64,000 nucleotides of DNA from Bicyclus anynana (lineage: Eukaryota > Arthropoda > Insecta > Lepidoptera > Nymphalidae), in NCBI RefSeq assembly GCF_947172395.1, contig NC_069108.1, forward strand, positions 3,263,501-3,327,500, read 5' to 3'. Of this stretch, positions 53,601-64,000 are shown piece after piece. The notes under the pieces are model-generated. The model was not told where the DNA came from, did no database searches, and saw only the letters and a program-made list of their open reading frames with translations. Position 1 is the first letter of the stretch; each line of letters begins with the position of its first letter. A program made the position numbers and the translations under genes.

Positions 53601-55638
53601 TCAACTATTAATGTTCCGATGGTTGTTTCAGTCAATGGTTTTATAGCGAAAAGCTTCAACCAACATCTTAAGAAGTCTTCACTTAATTGTTGGATCAAGA
53701 GTCAGATGCAGAAGGCAGTGATTCTTGAGACAGCGCAAATTGTGAAGAGGTTCCTCACTCTAGAGCCCTGACCACCAGTTGCTCGGGCAATCAAATATCC
53801 CGCAGTATGAGGGTTTATCTTTCTCAACTACTTGGCTATATTTAAAAAAAAAAGACGTCCTCAGACAACTCTCATTTCAGGTCAGTTAGGAATTTTAAAA
53901 TTTCTAAATTGGTGATGGCTAGCTACCACCCTACCGGCAAGGGCATAACAAACGATTTAGGACTCCTGTATGCTTCCACAGATTAATCAATAATATACAG
54001 ATGGAGCATACGGAAGCAAAAAGTAATACATACAATACAAAATTCAAAAAGTAATACATTCTCGAGTAAGTACAAGATAAACTGACACTTCAGCAATTTT
54101 GTTTTTAAATATTTTATAAACTGTACACAAAACTAAAGAATAAGATACAAGTATTTTTTATTAGTAATTATTATATTATTTTACATAATTGTTGTTGAGT
54201 TAAATTTTGAAACACAAATTTAGAAAAAGTTTGTATATTATGCATGTGTCAAGGAGAAACGTGACATTTGTTTTTTTTAATGGGTTTCACCAGCTTCAGT
54301 ATGTTGCTTGTAATCACTCTGGTTACTATGTGGTTGTTGCTTAGAAACCATGAGAGGTACGGGTAGCCAGTTCCATGCAAAGATGTCAGAGTAGAAGATC
54401 ATCTTACCAATTGGCAGCGTAATGTTTGTCTCTTGACATCTCGTCCAAGTAAGTTTGCATCCACCTTACACTAAATTGTCACTTAAGGTGATCCGGTGAG
54501 ATCACAGACTTGAAAATGAATAAAAAAAACAAAGACATCAGAACTAGATCATCACCTCACCATTGGCAGGTCCTCTTTGATGCTACAGCTGAAGAGATTC
54601 CTCTGCGTTTCTATTACCTCTTGAAGCTGTTAGCATCTCGGAGCCGCATCACGCAGCTGGTGCATATCAGGTTGCTTTTATCGGTGCTCAACTAAAACAG
54701 AAACAGAGATGAATATCTTAACATTCTCTAAACTCAGTGTGGGTACCATTGTCCATTGTGTTATAGAGAAAAACTTCTCCATTTTTTTTATTGTTGTTAA
54801 GCCATACTTCATAAGTCCTTTACTATCCTTATGAATACCAAATAATTTTCTTTCTTAAGAAAACATATGTACTGGAGCTATGAAATATTATTTAAAAGAA
54901 GGATGATGAGCTTATTTTTGTTCTTTCACTGAAATGCTATGATTTAAGAGTATTTTTAACTTCCAACATACATAATGGAGCTGTGATACCCAGTGAATAT
55001 GACCTCTGCCTCGGATCCCATAGGGTGTGGGTTTGAATCCAGTACAGGGTATGCACCTCCAACTTTTCAGTTTTGTGCATTTTAAAAAATTAAATATGTG
55101 TCTCAAACAGTGAAGGAAAATCATTGTGAGTAAACCTGCATACCATTTTTTTAATTTTCTTTAATTCTCTGCGTGTGTGAAGTCTGCTAATCCGCATTGG
55201 GCCAGCGTGGTGGACTATTGGTCTAACTCACATTCTGAGAGGATAACAAGCTTAGCAGTGAGCCGAATAGGGGTTGATAATGATGTTATATGTATACATA
55301 TAGTACCAAAATTCTTTTTTACAAATCTTCTAACTTAATGATTGACAAACAAACATGGCGGCCGGGGCCCGCATGATTGTAAATGTAAACACTTTGGCCT
55401 TTTTTGAAACTCTTTCCACTTTCCAGTAAACAGCTCGTCTAACAAAAGAAAGGAAACCCTTACGAATGCAATAAAATAATAAAATACTTACGAAAACATT
55501 GAAACAGTCCAAAAATAATTTGAAATACATTTCACGGGTACCATTCCACTCGTATTCCTTCATCAAGTCTCGATGGTTGCCTGTAGCCAAACAACACCTG
55601 CATTCACCATATTTAGTATCGTCATAGCCTTCATCCAT
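50645..55638 (-). CDS. ZAD-C2H2 zinc-finger protein, probable host gene (at least 6 exons)
   Basis: On the minus strand: exon 1 55638-55492 (MDEGYDDTKYGECRCCLATG, first Cys pair of a ZAD domain), exon 2 54691-54618 (LICTSCVMRLRDANSFKR, second Cys pair), a later exon 52960-52847 (linker with IKIEPTE), 52217-52102 (basic linker) and the last exon 51554-50645 with nine C2H2 fingers. Phases fit except that exon 2 to 52960 needs one more exon, which I did not find. In the last exon an A run (T8 near 51145-51152) carries one extra base that shifts the frame inside finger 4; both sides are otherwise open. ZAD proteins are insect nuclear DNA-binding factors. Introns hold SINE-C copies and a LINE piece. 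Confidence 0.8.
51625..51700 (+). repeat. Partial M1 MITE
   Basis: Diverged left half of the 49022-49207 element (ACACAGCTAAAACATACG, GAACCCTTACAGGACCGTTA), inside an intron of the zinc-finger gene. Confidence 0.65.
51838..51993 (+). repeat. Partial M2 mariner-type MITE
   Basis: The right half of the 50253-50625 element: TATAAGGGACACAATTTTAA, AAAGAAATATTTTTTACTT and the end ACTCCTGAGCACCCTGTA. Confidence 0.8.
52355..52505 (-). repeat. SINE-A fragment
   Basis: TTTACAAGTTAGCCCTTGAC, TTCGGTTTCTACACGACATC and AGCTAGCCACGACCGAA match the SINE-A body with deletions. It lies in an intron of the zinc-finger gene. Confidence 0.75.
52565..52740. repeat. Diverged copy of the 56290-56520 repeat
   Basis: Shares AAATCGATTTTCATGAAAAT near the left and CAAATTGAGAACCTC near the right with the repeat at 56290-56520. 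Classification unknown. Confidence 0.5.
53051..53348 (+). repeat. SINE-C copy, full length
   Basis: The tRNA-like head GAGCCGTGATGGCCCAGTGG (A box) and GGGTACAAATCC (B-box position) is followed by ACATCGTGAGGAAACCTGCA, GTGTGTGAAGTCTGCC and the end GAGCCGAATATGGGTTGATG. This is a common lepidopteran SINE type. It lies in an intron of the zinc-finger gene. Confidence 0.88.
53505..53858 (+). pseudogene. LINE RT C-terminal fragment with polyA
   Basis: The frame reads HDDNLVKAEKGKSDLAHE-type sequence, ITTMWNV, a stop, then INVPMVVSVNGFIAKSFNQH, CWIKSQMQKAVILETAQIV and KRFLTLEP. I recognise this tail from abundant lepidopteran LINEs. It ends in an A tract near 53850. It sits in an intron of the zinc-finger gene. 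Confidence 0.7.
53912..53960 (+). repeat. SINE-A fragment
   Basis: GGCTAGCTACCACCCTACCG followed by a GGCATAACAAACGATTTAG block, a short piece of the SINE-A body. Confidence 0.55.
54283..54345 (+). repeat. Dispersed repeat shared with 63605-63690
   Basis: ATGGGTTTCACCAGCTTCAG with TGTTGCTTGTAATCACTC on plus corresponds to ATGGGTTTCACCGGCTCC with CGCTGCTTGTAAAGACTC on the minus strand at 63605-63690. Family unknown. Confidence 0.55.
54977..55290 (+). repeat. SINE-C copy
   Basis: The head GGAGCTGTGATACCCAGTG is diverged; the body ATGACCTCTGCCTCGGATC, CACCTCCAACTTTTCAG and the end GTGAGCCGAATAGGGGTTG match the 53051 copy. It lies in the first intron of the zinc-finger gene. Confidence 0.85.
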
Positions 55639-55953
55639 TTTTATTTAGAAATAGACGAGATTTATGTATTTTTCTATAAAAAACTAAACCACACGCAGTA
55701 CGACTACGAGACGCCATTTATTTTTTTCTATTTTAAAATGTATTTCGATTCACAGATCACTATAGAGTTATAGACTAGAAATTCGATTTTCGATTCGAAA
55801 TTCGAATTTCGATTTCCGAGTTTTACCATAGACTAAAGAACCAGAACAGATTACAGAACACAAATACAGATTACTTTTTTTTACTACTACTAGTTACCAC
55901 AGACGACAAATGAACTCTTTAAATGTAAAATAAAATCTTTAAAACAAAAATGT

Positions 55954-56214
55954 GTAACCGACTTCAAAATCACGAAAATGCTACCTGCTGATCACTTAAA
56001 GGCGGTGCCAAGCCAATGACGTATTAATGAAAGCCATTTCTGAAAGAACCACGGGAAAGAACTGTCTTTAAATCTTAAATCTATGTGATTTAATCTATTT
56101 CATCGACACTGTCTTGGCACCGCCTTCAAAGTGATCAGAATTATCAGCTTAAGGTGCACATACGATGTTATTTTTCACTTTTTAGTTTATTTTTGCGATT
56201 TTGGAAGTCGGTTT
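55954..56214. mobile_element. Fold-back MITE
   Basis: The ends AACCGACTTCAAAATCACGA and, inverted, AAACCGACTTCCAAAATCGC are similar over about 20 bp. Internally AAGGCGGTGCCAAG (about 55998) is inverted as CTTGGCACCGCCTT (about 56112), so the element can fold over most of its length. It lies about 320 bp upstream of the zinc-finger gene start. Confidence 0.75.
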
Positions 56215-56289
56215 TAAAAAGATTTTATTTTTCTGTTTTTAGTGTGTCCTACCGTCCTACCATAGTGAACGACAGCGCCACAGTACGGG

Positions 56290-56520
56290 GAAATCCGTTA
56301 ATTTAATTTTAACACAAAATTATTTACTGAATCAATTTTCATGAAAATTGAATGGGGCCAATCTAGAAGTATACTCTTGCAAACAAAAAAATAATTTTCA
56401 AAATTGGTCAAGAAATGACAAAGTTATGCGGAACAAACGAAAAAAAATAGAAAAAATATATACGCGTCGAACTGAGAACATCCTCCTTTTTTGAAGTCGG
56501 TGAATTAAAATAAGTATTGG
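56290..56520 (+). repeat. Dispersed insect repeat ending CCTCCTTTTTTGAAGTCGG
   Basis: Starts near AATCAATTTTCATGAAAATT and ends CATCCTCCTTTTTTGAAGTCGG. I remember this ending as extremely common in insect genomes, but cannot name the family. Confidence 0.55.
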
Positions 56521-56529
56521 CACTGCCAC

Positions 56530-58950
56530 TGGCAATCGGTGGCTCGGTGCCAGTGCGCGTAACAAAGTGCCACATCAAATACATGAGTAAAAAATACTAA
56601 AATTATACAAACAACCGATAGGTAATATAGGTAGGATAATTTTTTAAATATAACGTGAGAGGGGCTTGAAAAAAGGGTTGAATACAGTTTTTTTACAACA
56701 TAATTTGGTCGGGTAGTGCTTCATTTGTGGTCTGTGGTGCTAAGCCGACTAATCGCAAAAAAAAATTACCACAGATTAATAAAAATATACTTTGGTTTTG
56801 ACACTTTTGATTTATCTCTGTGTTACAGACTAAAATACTTTGAACTCTTAATAGTGATGCGCCATGAAGACTGCAAGCATGAATCGTAAATCTATAACTG
56901 CAAGTAATCGGTTAATGTTTATGTTTCTATGTTATCGATATTATAAAGTTGTATCTTTTTAAAATGAAAAAAAATTAGGAAAAAAATGTGTATTTTTATT
57001 ATGGCTTCGCAGTTTGTGTATTTATAGTCGAATAATGAATTCAGCGATCTCTTTTGAAGTTTCCTGCGATACCATTTTTTATTGAATCAAAAATAGAGAT
57101 GTGACAAAGTGAACGATCATGATTCACTCAATATGTTCTGAACCAAATTAGTAAATAATTTTAATAAATAACAGTTACATCTGTTATTTATTAAGAAATT
57201 TCTCAGTCTAAGGCTTAATAAGTAAAACCTATTTTGAGTCACAGTGATAAAAATAAAATTATTCTAAGACCTTATTTAATTTGACTAATTACTGAGACAA
57301 ATAAAATTAAATGAATGCTTTTAAATTAATAGATCAGATTTTTCATGTAATGTCTGCGTAAGTAAGTTACATACTTCAGTATTATTGTATTTCAGAATTA
57401 TTAAAGAACGAATGAAAAATAAATACTATAGGGACTACTATTGCCAAACACGTACACTAATCATACACTTTATTTAAGTACTTGTGGTTTTACAAATGAA
57501 GAAACTGGGTTTGTTACATGAATTACGTAAATTGCGCACTCCACACGAGTGCGTCCGTTCGCTATTTAACGATGTGGACGACTAACTAATGCATAGAGTA
57601 GTATAATACATTGGGAACTAATGCCTATGCGCGGCGCGCGGGCGCCGCGGTTAATAGTGTTGGGAAACGTTTATAGTGTTGCGCTATAATACACAATAGC
57701 AAAGATTATTACTATCTCTATAAAATTTACTTTTTATATACTATCTCTACTAATAAAATATTGTTGCATAAATAGGGTCATAGACTCATTTTCTCATTTT
57801 TTTGTATTACATGAAATTAGGATTAACTTAATTTTTTTTTTTAAATCCTATTTAAAATTGTTAAAACCCAATATTGTCATTTAATATGACATAAGTTTAA
57901 ACTAGATATTTTAAAATGGAAGATAAAATATAAAGAAATATTGAAGGAGTTCCGATACCAACACATTAGTCCCTGCTCAGTATTGAACCGTATGCACTCT
58001 CGTTGATCTTCGGAGTTCCGATATTAGAGTCATAAATTAAATTAAATTTATTGTTATTTTTTTCTGTCTCTACTTTTTCTTCATCTTTATTTTCATCATC
58101 AGACGATTCTAAACTTAGTGTTTGCGTTGGCTTAGGCTCTAGATATTTGTTTTAAATTGTAGTTTTTTGACCATCACAGAGTCGAACAATTAAATAGTCA
58201 TTGTTTATTCAATGCAAACAAACAAACAATCAAACAATCAAATCTTTCTCCTATATAATATTAGTATCTATATTAAGTCGGGTTTGTTACAATACTTACA
58301 ACACAGGAACGGCTGGACCGATTTGGCTGACAATTTGTGGAGAGGTACCTTAGAACCAGGAGGACATACTTAAGTACTTACTTAGGGTAGGGGTAGCCTT
58401 GTAGTAGCTTGGCTTAAATTTTCAAATCGGAAGTAGTGGTACCCTTAGAGATCAGGGCAAATAGGTAAAAAATTGGTCACATAATTTACACAATTTTTAT
58501 TTCAACCGTCTGTCACTAAGCGTTATGATAGAAATTTCTGTTCAAAATTCCTCTTTGAGAGTGAATGATCTGAGTCACTATTTTTTACCTATACAGAACA
58601 GGACATCACTATGACAATAAATATGGTATCATTATTTTACAAAGTGACATTAGCATCTGTCAGAAAATTCGCACGATTATAGATTATACTATAATGGTCT
58701 AAGTAGGCAAGTCATGTCCGTCATGTCATGCTTCAGTAAGGCGAAGGCAACCTTTACTTCCATAGCAAAACTTTAGATGGACTCCATACAGAAAATCGTA
58801 AAAAACACTATTGGTAACCTCATAGATTTAAGAGGCGGGTATAGAGTACAACCTCCACTTCACTTGAGCACCTTTACAGAAATAATGCATTCTACTTTTT
58901 GAAATAAATTATTAAAAACAAAAAAGGGCACGCAAAAAACAAAAAAGGGC
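56530..58950. other. No recognised gene; sparse repeats
   Basis: AT-rich sequence. A short GC-only patch (GCGCGGCGCGCGGGCGCCGCGG, about 57630-57651) stands out. At 58300-58420 a dispersed repeat carries GGAACGGCTGGACCGATTTG, a core common in insect repeats of uncertain class. No coding region is supported. Confidence 0.45.
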
Positions 58951-58957
58951 ACGCAAA

Positions 58958-59140
58958 ATGAAACTGTTCACTATTCCAACATGTAGGTTGGTGCAAACCC
59001 GCGAGTCACCTCTTGTTCGCGCGTTGGCATTGCTAAGCGGGGTATTGGAGTGGGACCCGGATTTATATTTGTTTTTCTCCTCGCCTGCTGAATTTCACAG
59101 AACTTTCAGCAGATACGTTCAAGTAATTCAGGAATTATAG
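58958..59140 (+). other. Short open frame, possibly LINE-derived
   Basis: Sixty residues ending SSPAEFHRTFSRYVQVIQEL; the segment LVRALALLSGVLEWDPDLYL faintly recalls RT C-terminal tails. It is preceded by a two-copy AAAAAACAAAAAAGGGCACGC repeat (about 58917-58957). Function not assigned. Confidence 0.25.
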
Positions 59141-59543
59141 ATAGTTTATATAAACACATTAGGTTAAGCCTGTAATGTTTATATATATATATGTGTATAA
59201 AATAAATAAATAAAATGCAGCAAACCAAATAAATTAAACGAGAGCCATATGTGATTCCAACGATTTTCCCGCCAAACTCAAAAAGCCAGTTATTTAAATA
59301 CATTGTGAGGTGTTTATTATTTACAAGTTAGCCCTTGACTACAATCTCATCTGATGGTAAGTGATGATGCAATCTAAGATGGAAACGGGCTAACTTGTTA
59401 GGAGAAGGATGAAATCCACACCGCTTTCGGTTTCTATACGACGTCGTACCGGAACGCTAAATCGCTTGGCGGTACGTCTTTATCGGTAGGGTAGTAACTA
59501 GCCACGGCCAAAGCCTCCAATCAGCCAGACCTGGACCAATTAA

Positions 59544-60926
59544 TACAAGGTTTTAATACATTTCATAACCCCATCGCCACCGGGGCGCTCTTCTTTGACG
59601 TAGCTAAAGCGTTTGACCGCGTCTGGCACGAAGGCTTGATATTCAAACTAAACCGTTTCGGCGTACCAAACAAAATGGTACGCTTGCTACACAGCTTTCT
59701 GTCCAACCGCACCTTCAGGTACCGTATAGACGGCACTCTCTCTTCACCCAGACAGATTCGCGCAGGAGTCCCTCAGGGCTCCGTGCTCTCCCCGCTTTTA
59801 TACTCGCTCTTCACAAGCGACATTCCCACCGACCACCCGGGCGTACACGTCGCCCAGTTTGCGGACGACACCGCACTGTACGCGACGGCAGTAAACCGGG
59901 TCCACATTAGAGCCCGCCTCCAGAAGGCGGTAAACATTATAGGTAAATGGTTCCGCCTTTGGCGTATAGAAGTCAACCCAGAGAAAAGCGCAGCCGTGCT
60001 TTTCACCGGCAAAGCGGTCTCCCGTCTCAAGTCCGGACTCAAAGAAGTCTCCCTTTACGGAGCACCCATCCCCTGGCAACGTACTGCCAAGTACCTAGGC
60101 GTTACCTTCGATAACCGCATGAGCTTCTCCATGCACGTTAACAAAGCGAGAAAAAAGGCCGCATACGTAATGCACCGCCTTTACGCTATGATAAATAAGA
60201 AAAGTAAATTGTCCCTCCGCTCAAAGCTAACGCTTTATAAAACTACGATCCGTCCGATCTTAACCTACGCTAGTGTAGTCTTTGCCCACCGTCCAAAAGC
60301 GACCCTTAGGCCGCTTCAAACCCTACAGAATCGATTTCTGCGTCAAATCACGGGCGCGCCGTGGTTTTTACGCAATAATGACCTCCATAGAGATCTAGAA
60401 TTACCGACAATAGCTAAGTACATGAAACAGCTCTCTCAAAACTATTTTGACAGAGCTGCCATCCATCCCAACCAACTAGTGGTTGAGGCCTGCAATTACA
60501 CTCCCAACCTAAACGCTAACTGCAAGCAGAGGCGTCCCAAGAACGTCCTTTACGATCCAGACGATGACATAACAACCGACAATGCTTCCCAGGTAACACA
60601 ATCACAAGCTACACAGCGTCTTCGCCGGCGAAGACGAGGTCCCCGATATCTAACGTCACCCGGACGTGGGTTTTCTAACTCACGATCTTGGGGGCGTCCG
60701 GACTGATTCACTCAGGTCACGGTTACCTCCTCCAGAATGGCCTTCTAAGCCGAGGTCCGAGTCTCATAGGAGACGCCCTTAGAGAGCCGTTCCGTCCTCT
60801 ATCTTTCTTTCAGCCTTCGGGTCACATCAGGCGATGCTTCTGCGCTCGCCCAACCCCCCCGGTGACGCCGTAGTGGTTCCGCAGGGAGCTATCGGCACCT
60901 ACTCAGACAGAAAAAAAAAAAAAAAA
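59544..60926 (+). mobile_element. 5'-truncated Jockey-like LINE with 11-bp TSD
   Basis: Flanked by GGACCAATTAA at 59533-59543 and 60927-60937. Ends in an A tract (60911-60926). The 1383 bp holds the RT from its catalytic half onward plus a 3' UTR with GGTGACGCCGTAGTGG. A fragment of the same 3' UTR lies inverted at 46525-46660. Confidence 0.92.
59551..60706 (+). pseudogene. Jockey-like reverse transcriptase, 5' truncated but open
   Basis: Open from the insertion edge to a stop at 60706 (about 384 codons). RT motifs: GALFFDVAKAFDRVWHEGL, AGVPQGSVLSPLLYSLF and FADDTALYA (catalytic DD). Then come thumb and C-terminal blocks with YLGVTFDNRMSF, ILTYASVVFAHRPK and RFLRQITGAPWFLRN, and an Arg-rich tail. 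The endonuclease and the start of RT are missing, so it cannot move by itself. Few lesions after truncation suggest recent insertion. Confidence 0.9.
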
Positions 60927-61123
60927 GGACCAATTAAGAAAACCTCAACCGGTCCAGCCGGGGATCGAACCCAGGACCTTCGTCTTCTAAGTCCACTGCG
61001 CCTACCACTGCGCCATTAGGCCGTCAAAAAGTATCTATACGAATATCTACAAAATTATTATTTATGTTATTTAATTTTCAAAACGACTAATTTCTATCGC
61101 TTCACGTATCTTACGAGGTACTA

Positions 61124-61169
61124 GAAACTTTTCCCTTGACAATAAAGAAGTCCAGGGAAAAGTTTCTAC
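61124..61169. repeat. Hairpin, 14-bp arms
   Basis: AGAAACTTTTCCCT and AGGGAAAAGTTTCT are perfect inverted copies separated by 18 bases. Confidence 0.85.
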
Positions 61170-61194
61170 TACTAACTAAGTTGTAACGGAACCT

Positions 61195-61400
61195 TCACTC
61201 CCCACCACTCAACCCCTCTCCGCGCGCGCAATGCGTGCAGCAGCGCGTCGCGCAGTCGCTTCGCAGTTTGGATCGTGCCGCGATGCAAGAACCAGCTCAT
61301 GACTAAGGGCCCCGTATGGGTTCGGAACTAGTCGGGCATACTCCGACGTAATATCACGTGAGTTTTAGCCGTGTTTCATAATCAATTAATATTTTTAATG
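61195..61400 (-). repeat. Half copy of the M1 fold-back MITE
   Basis: Runs from a GC-rich centre (GCGCGTCGCGCAGTCGC) through GGTTCGGAACTAGTCGGGC to TTTAGCCGTGTTTCATAATC, one arm of the 49022-49207 element but with a longer inner part. The other arm is missing. Confidence 0.8.
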
Positions 61401-61454
61401 TATTTAATATAAATAATATTAAACTTTTATTATTTATGTATAAAGTATAATATA

Positions 61455-63237
61455 GAAAGAAAGAAAGAAAGAAAAAAGCTTTATTAGTGAATTATGCCAC
61501 ACAACACAATTTGTTCTTGAACAATATCCTGCGATGTGTGGCACAACCCAGTAAACGGATCCAACTCAGCATAATGCTGCATACTCTTTAAATAAAAAGA
61601 GCATGCAGCGCTGGTTTTCAGTTGGAACCGTTGACCAGATGCCGCCACAAACACAGCACACAACAACCTTATTAACTAAAATAAACAATAATAATAACTT
61701 AAACTTAAAATAGTACATTACAATTAACTAAAATAAAAAGGGAAAAACAATAAAATACCATACTAAAAAATAACAACGTAAGAAGAAAAAATATTAAAAA
61801 TAAAATTATATCATATATACAAAGGTATTTACAAATTTATGCAATTCTTATACCTACAACCTATAAGAAAGAAAACTCCGCCACATGATGTTGGAAATTA
61901 ATCTGCTTTTCAAGTAGAAATCTCTTTAGCAGTTTTTTAAATGCGAATTTAGACTTAAGATTTTTTAATGGAGGGGGAATGTTATTCCAACATTTAGTGG
62001 CGGAGTAGGTAAATGAACCTCTAAAGGCGGCAGTACGGTGAGGTGGTATCCGTAATTGATTACGGCAGCTTCGACGCTCCGTTCCTCCACCATCACCCGC
62101 CCAAGTGAATTTATTTAGAAGGTATAGCGGTTTACCCTGTTTAAAAACACCGAAAAGTAGGCCTGCCAAATGATACTTTCGTCTAGATCTCATTTTTAGT
62201 AACCCAAAATTATTTAAAAATGGAGTGACGTGTGCTTTTGAGGGAACATCAAAACAAAAACGAGTACAAGCATTTTGCACACGCTGTATTAGACGTTTAG
62301 TCCTGCATAGAAGTCGCGGGCCATAAACAATATCTCCATAATTCAGCTTAGAAAGGACTAAGGCTTCTACTAAACGGATACGCAGCTCTTGGGAGAGGTA
62401 GTCACGTATTTTGTAAATGATTTTTAGTCGGTAGAAACAATTACGAACTACCTCTGCAACATGGTCTTCAAACCTAAGATCTGAGTCCATCAATAGACCA
62501 AGATTACGCGCCTTGAAAACTCGATCCAATGTATTGCCTTTAATATGTATGTTAACAGTAGCCAAGTTGACTTTGTGCAAGAGTTTATTTGTACCGAATA
62601 ACATAAACTTGGACTTCGATGGATTAAGGACAAGAGAGTTGCGGTCAGACCAATTTGCAATTCGATCAAGGTCTTCGTTAATACTATTCACAGCTTGGTT
62701 TATGTCCTCCGGCTTACATGAGTAATATATTTGCAAGTCATCCGCATATATATGGTACTTGCAGTTTCTAATTTCATGTATAATATCTGCACAATAGATT
62801 ATAAAAAGTAGCGGACCTAAAACTGAACCCTGTGGAACGCCTCTGGTGACAGAAGTTGACGCTGAACGACGCTTGCTACCATCTTCGTATCCTAATTCTA
62901 CAAACTGCGTACGATTACTCAGGTAGCTGTCAAACCACTTGACAGCATTAACATCAAACCCATAGTAGGATAACTTAGATAATAGAAGTGCGATATTTAT
63001 ACTGTCAAATGCTCTGGAGAAATCGAGGAGCACCATAACAGTGCACATACCTGAGTCCTGCGATTTAAGAATGTTGTCTGTAACGTCCAGGAGAGCCGTC
63101 ACAGTCCCACGACCAGCCCTAAAACCTGATTGGTAATCCGGCAAGATTTGCTGCTTCTCCAAATATCTTAGAACTTGCTGATGTACAGCTTTTTCTAAGA
63201 CTTTTGAGAAGCAAGATAAAATGCTAATTGTAATTGT
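61455..63237 (-). mobile_element. 5'-truncated LINE with (TTTC)n tail
   Basis: Minus orientation. The 3' end (plus 61455-61475) is a (GAAA)n tract, that is (TTTC)n on the element strand, preceded by AATAAAGC. The 5' truncation is at about 63237, where it meets the 3' end of another LINE on the opposite strand. No target duplication found. Confidence 0.85.
61861..63235 (-). pseudogene. LINE reverse transcriptase, 5' truncated but open
   Basis: Open frame from about 63235 (SILSCFSKVLEKAVHQQVL) to a stop at 61861, about 457 codons. RT motifs: LPDYQSGFRAGRGTVTALLD, VMVLLDFSRAFDSINIALL, GVPQGSVLGPLLFIIYCADI and YADDLQIYYS (catalytic DD). Then SWSDRNSL-like and SKSKFMLFGTN blocks, and a C-terminal CWNNIPPPLKNLKSKFAFKK. 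It belongs to the CR1/Jockey side of LINEs. The endonuclease and start of RT are missing, so it is not autonomous. No stops inside. Confidence 0.9.
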
Positions 63238-63430
63238 AAAAAATATGTTTCCTCACTTTTTTTTCTGTTGTACCTATCCATTTTTTTTTTGTTTAATATC
63301 TCTCCCACTGCCAAGGGTCACTGGCAGAGATCTCTTATAGAGATAAGTGTTTCCTTGTCCACTGTTTTTCTTTTTACTTTTGTGTGTTACTAATATTGGT
63401 ACAAAATAAATTAAAAAAAAAAAAAAAATT
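63237..63430 (+). repeat. LINE 3' end, second copy (GCCAAGGGTCACTGGCAGAG family)
   Basis: Matches 34575-34763, including CTCACTTTTTTTCTGTTGT, CTGCCAAGGGTCACTGGC, TTATAGAGATAAGTGTTTCC and the A tract (63412-63428). Only the 3' UTR is present. Confidence 0.9.
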
Positions 63431-64000
63431 ATATATTGTATATGTTATACTTTATATAAGAGAGAATAGGCATATTCATGACAACATAATGTAAATCCTA
63501 CATACTCTAGATTTTATTTTCGGAAGACAGTTCGATTTTTGTTATAATGGTAAGATGTACAATGCAAGTACTTACAGAATGTGTTAGACAAAACTATAGG
63601 AACAATAAACATTACAACACAGAATACAGATCATCCAGAATGAGTCTTTACAAGCAGCGTGGTGGAGCCGGTGAAACCCATAAAACCCCAAACATCACAC
63701 GTCTTCTTGACAACCGCATAAACACATTTTTTTCATAATTTTTATTTCAAAATTCAACACTAACAACAAATACGTAAATTAATTAAACTAATATAAAGGT
63801 CACAGCACACATCAACGTCGAAAAGGATAGTAACTGTATCGAACTGGAGCCGTGTAGTACTTTGTATGAAACTCTTGACTGCAACGGAATCGTAAAGTAA
63901 TCGCTTACGGAAAACTAACGGATCGCTGTCCCTCTGAACGCGAACATTTCTCATCCCTGCCGTGTATCGCCTCGCCGTCAACTTATACGTACAACTTCGT
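63430..64000. other. No recognised gene; dispersed repeat at 63605-63690
   Basis: The plus-strand frame at 63547-63738 lies over a stretch (63605-63690) that recurs inverted at 54283-54345, so it is probably repeat-derived. The last 250 bases show nothing recognisable. Confidence 0.4.

Larger units (their letters stand above)
59322..61024 (-). repeat. SINE-A copy 3, split by a Jockey-like LINE
   Basis: Left part 59322-59543 (end and body), right part 60927-61024 (head, with GGGGATCGAACCCAGGACC, the B-box complement). Together they make a full SINE-A in minus orientation. The interruption is the LINE at 59544-60926. Confidence 0.92.

Noticed and set aside
59773..60079. Minus-strand open frames over the Jockey-like RT
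   Set aside because: Shadows of the plus-strand RT, which has the FADD catalytic motif.

Overview
The window is AT-rich insect DNA and almost certainly lepidopteran. The signs are GT-AG introns, a ZAD-type C2H2 zinc-finger gene, tRNA-headed SINEs of the kind common in moths and butterflies, MADF-BESS proteins, and a dense mixture of LINE, LTR, hAT, Tc1/mariner, pogo and PIF/Harbinger debris. No bacterial operons, CRISPR arrays or genuine tRNA/rRNA genes are visible. Only one probable host gene was found, a ZAD-C2H2 zinc-finger gene on the minus strand at 50645-55638. Nearly everything else that codes is mobile-element sequence.

Layout. 1-2700: unassigned sequence, then a dispersed lepidopteran repeat carrying a hAT MITE. 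2705-5591: PIF/Harbinger element 1, both genes open. 5700-11500: minus-strand mosaic of decayed pogo-like, Tc1/IS630-like, SINE and LINE pieces with a 41-bp tandem repeat. 12066-14622: a DD41D Tc1/mariner-like transposon with an open transposase and about 500-bp terminal inverted repeats. About 14669-17474: Harbinger element 2, both genes open. 17583-20270: a second, internally deleted copy of the earlier mosaic, plus a decayed hAT. 20465-27271: LINE ORF1, SINE, several transposase remnants. 27272-36000: a graveyard of LTR retrotransposons (three Ty3/gypsy pieces, Ty1/copia gag, BEL/Pao integrase) and a tyrosine-recombinase (DIRS-like) fragment. 37365-40498: Harbinger element 3, inserted into a hAT remnant. 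41195-48610: pogo, hAT, DD41D-like and SINE remnants and a degenerate tandem array. 48607-56520: SINEs and MITEs in and around the zinc-finger gene. 56530-61455: mostly empty, then a Jockey-like LINE inserted in a SINE. 61455-63430: two truncated LINEs meeting head to head.

The most striking system is the gene layout shared by the three Harbinger elements. Each has two convergent two-exon genes, a DDE transposase and a MADF-BESS DNA-binding protein, on opposite strands. Exon 2 of each gene lies inside the single intron of the other, with no exon-exon overlap. All six splice models stay in frame. The transposase intron is always phase 2 and the MADF intron always phase 1, and in at least four of the six genes a canonical poly(A) signal sits in the short gap just before the partner's first exon. 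The elements differ in terminal repeats and subterminal words, so the interlocked layout appears to be an old, maintained property of the lineage.

All calls come from reading the sequence and from remembered family motifs; no database search was run. Family names for degraded pieces are tentative where stated.
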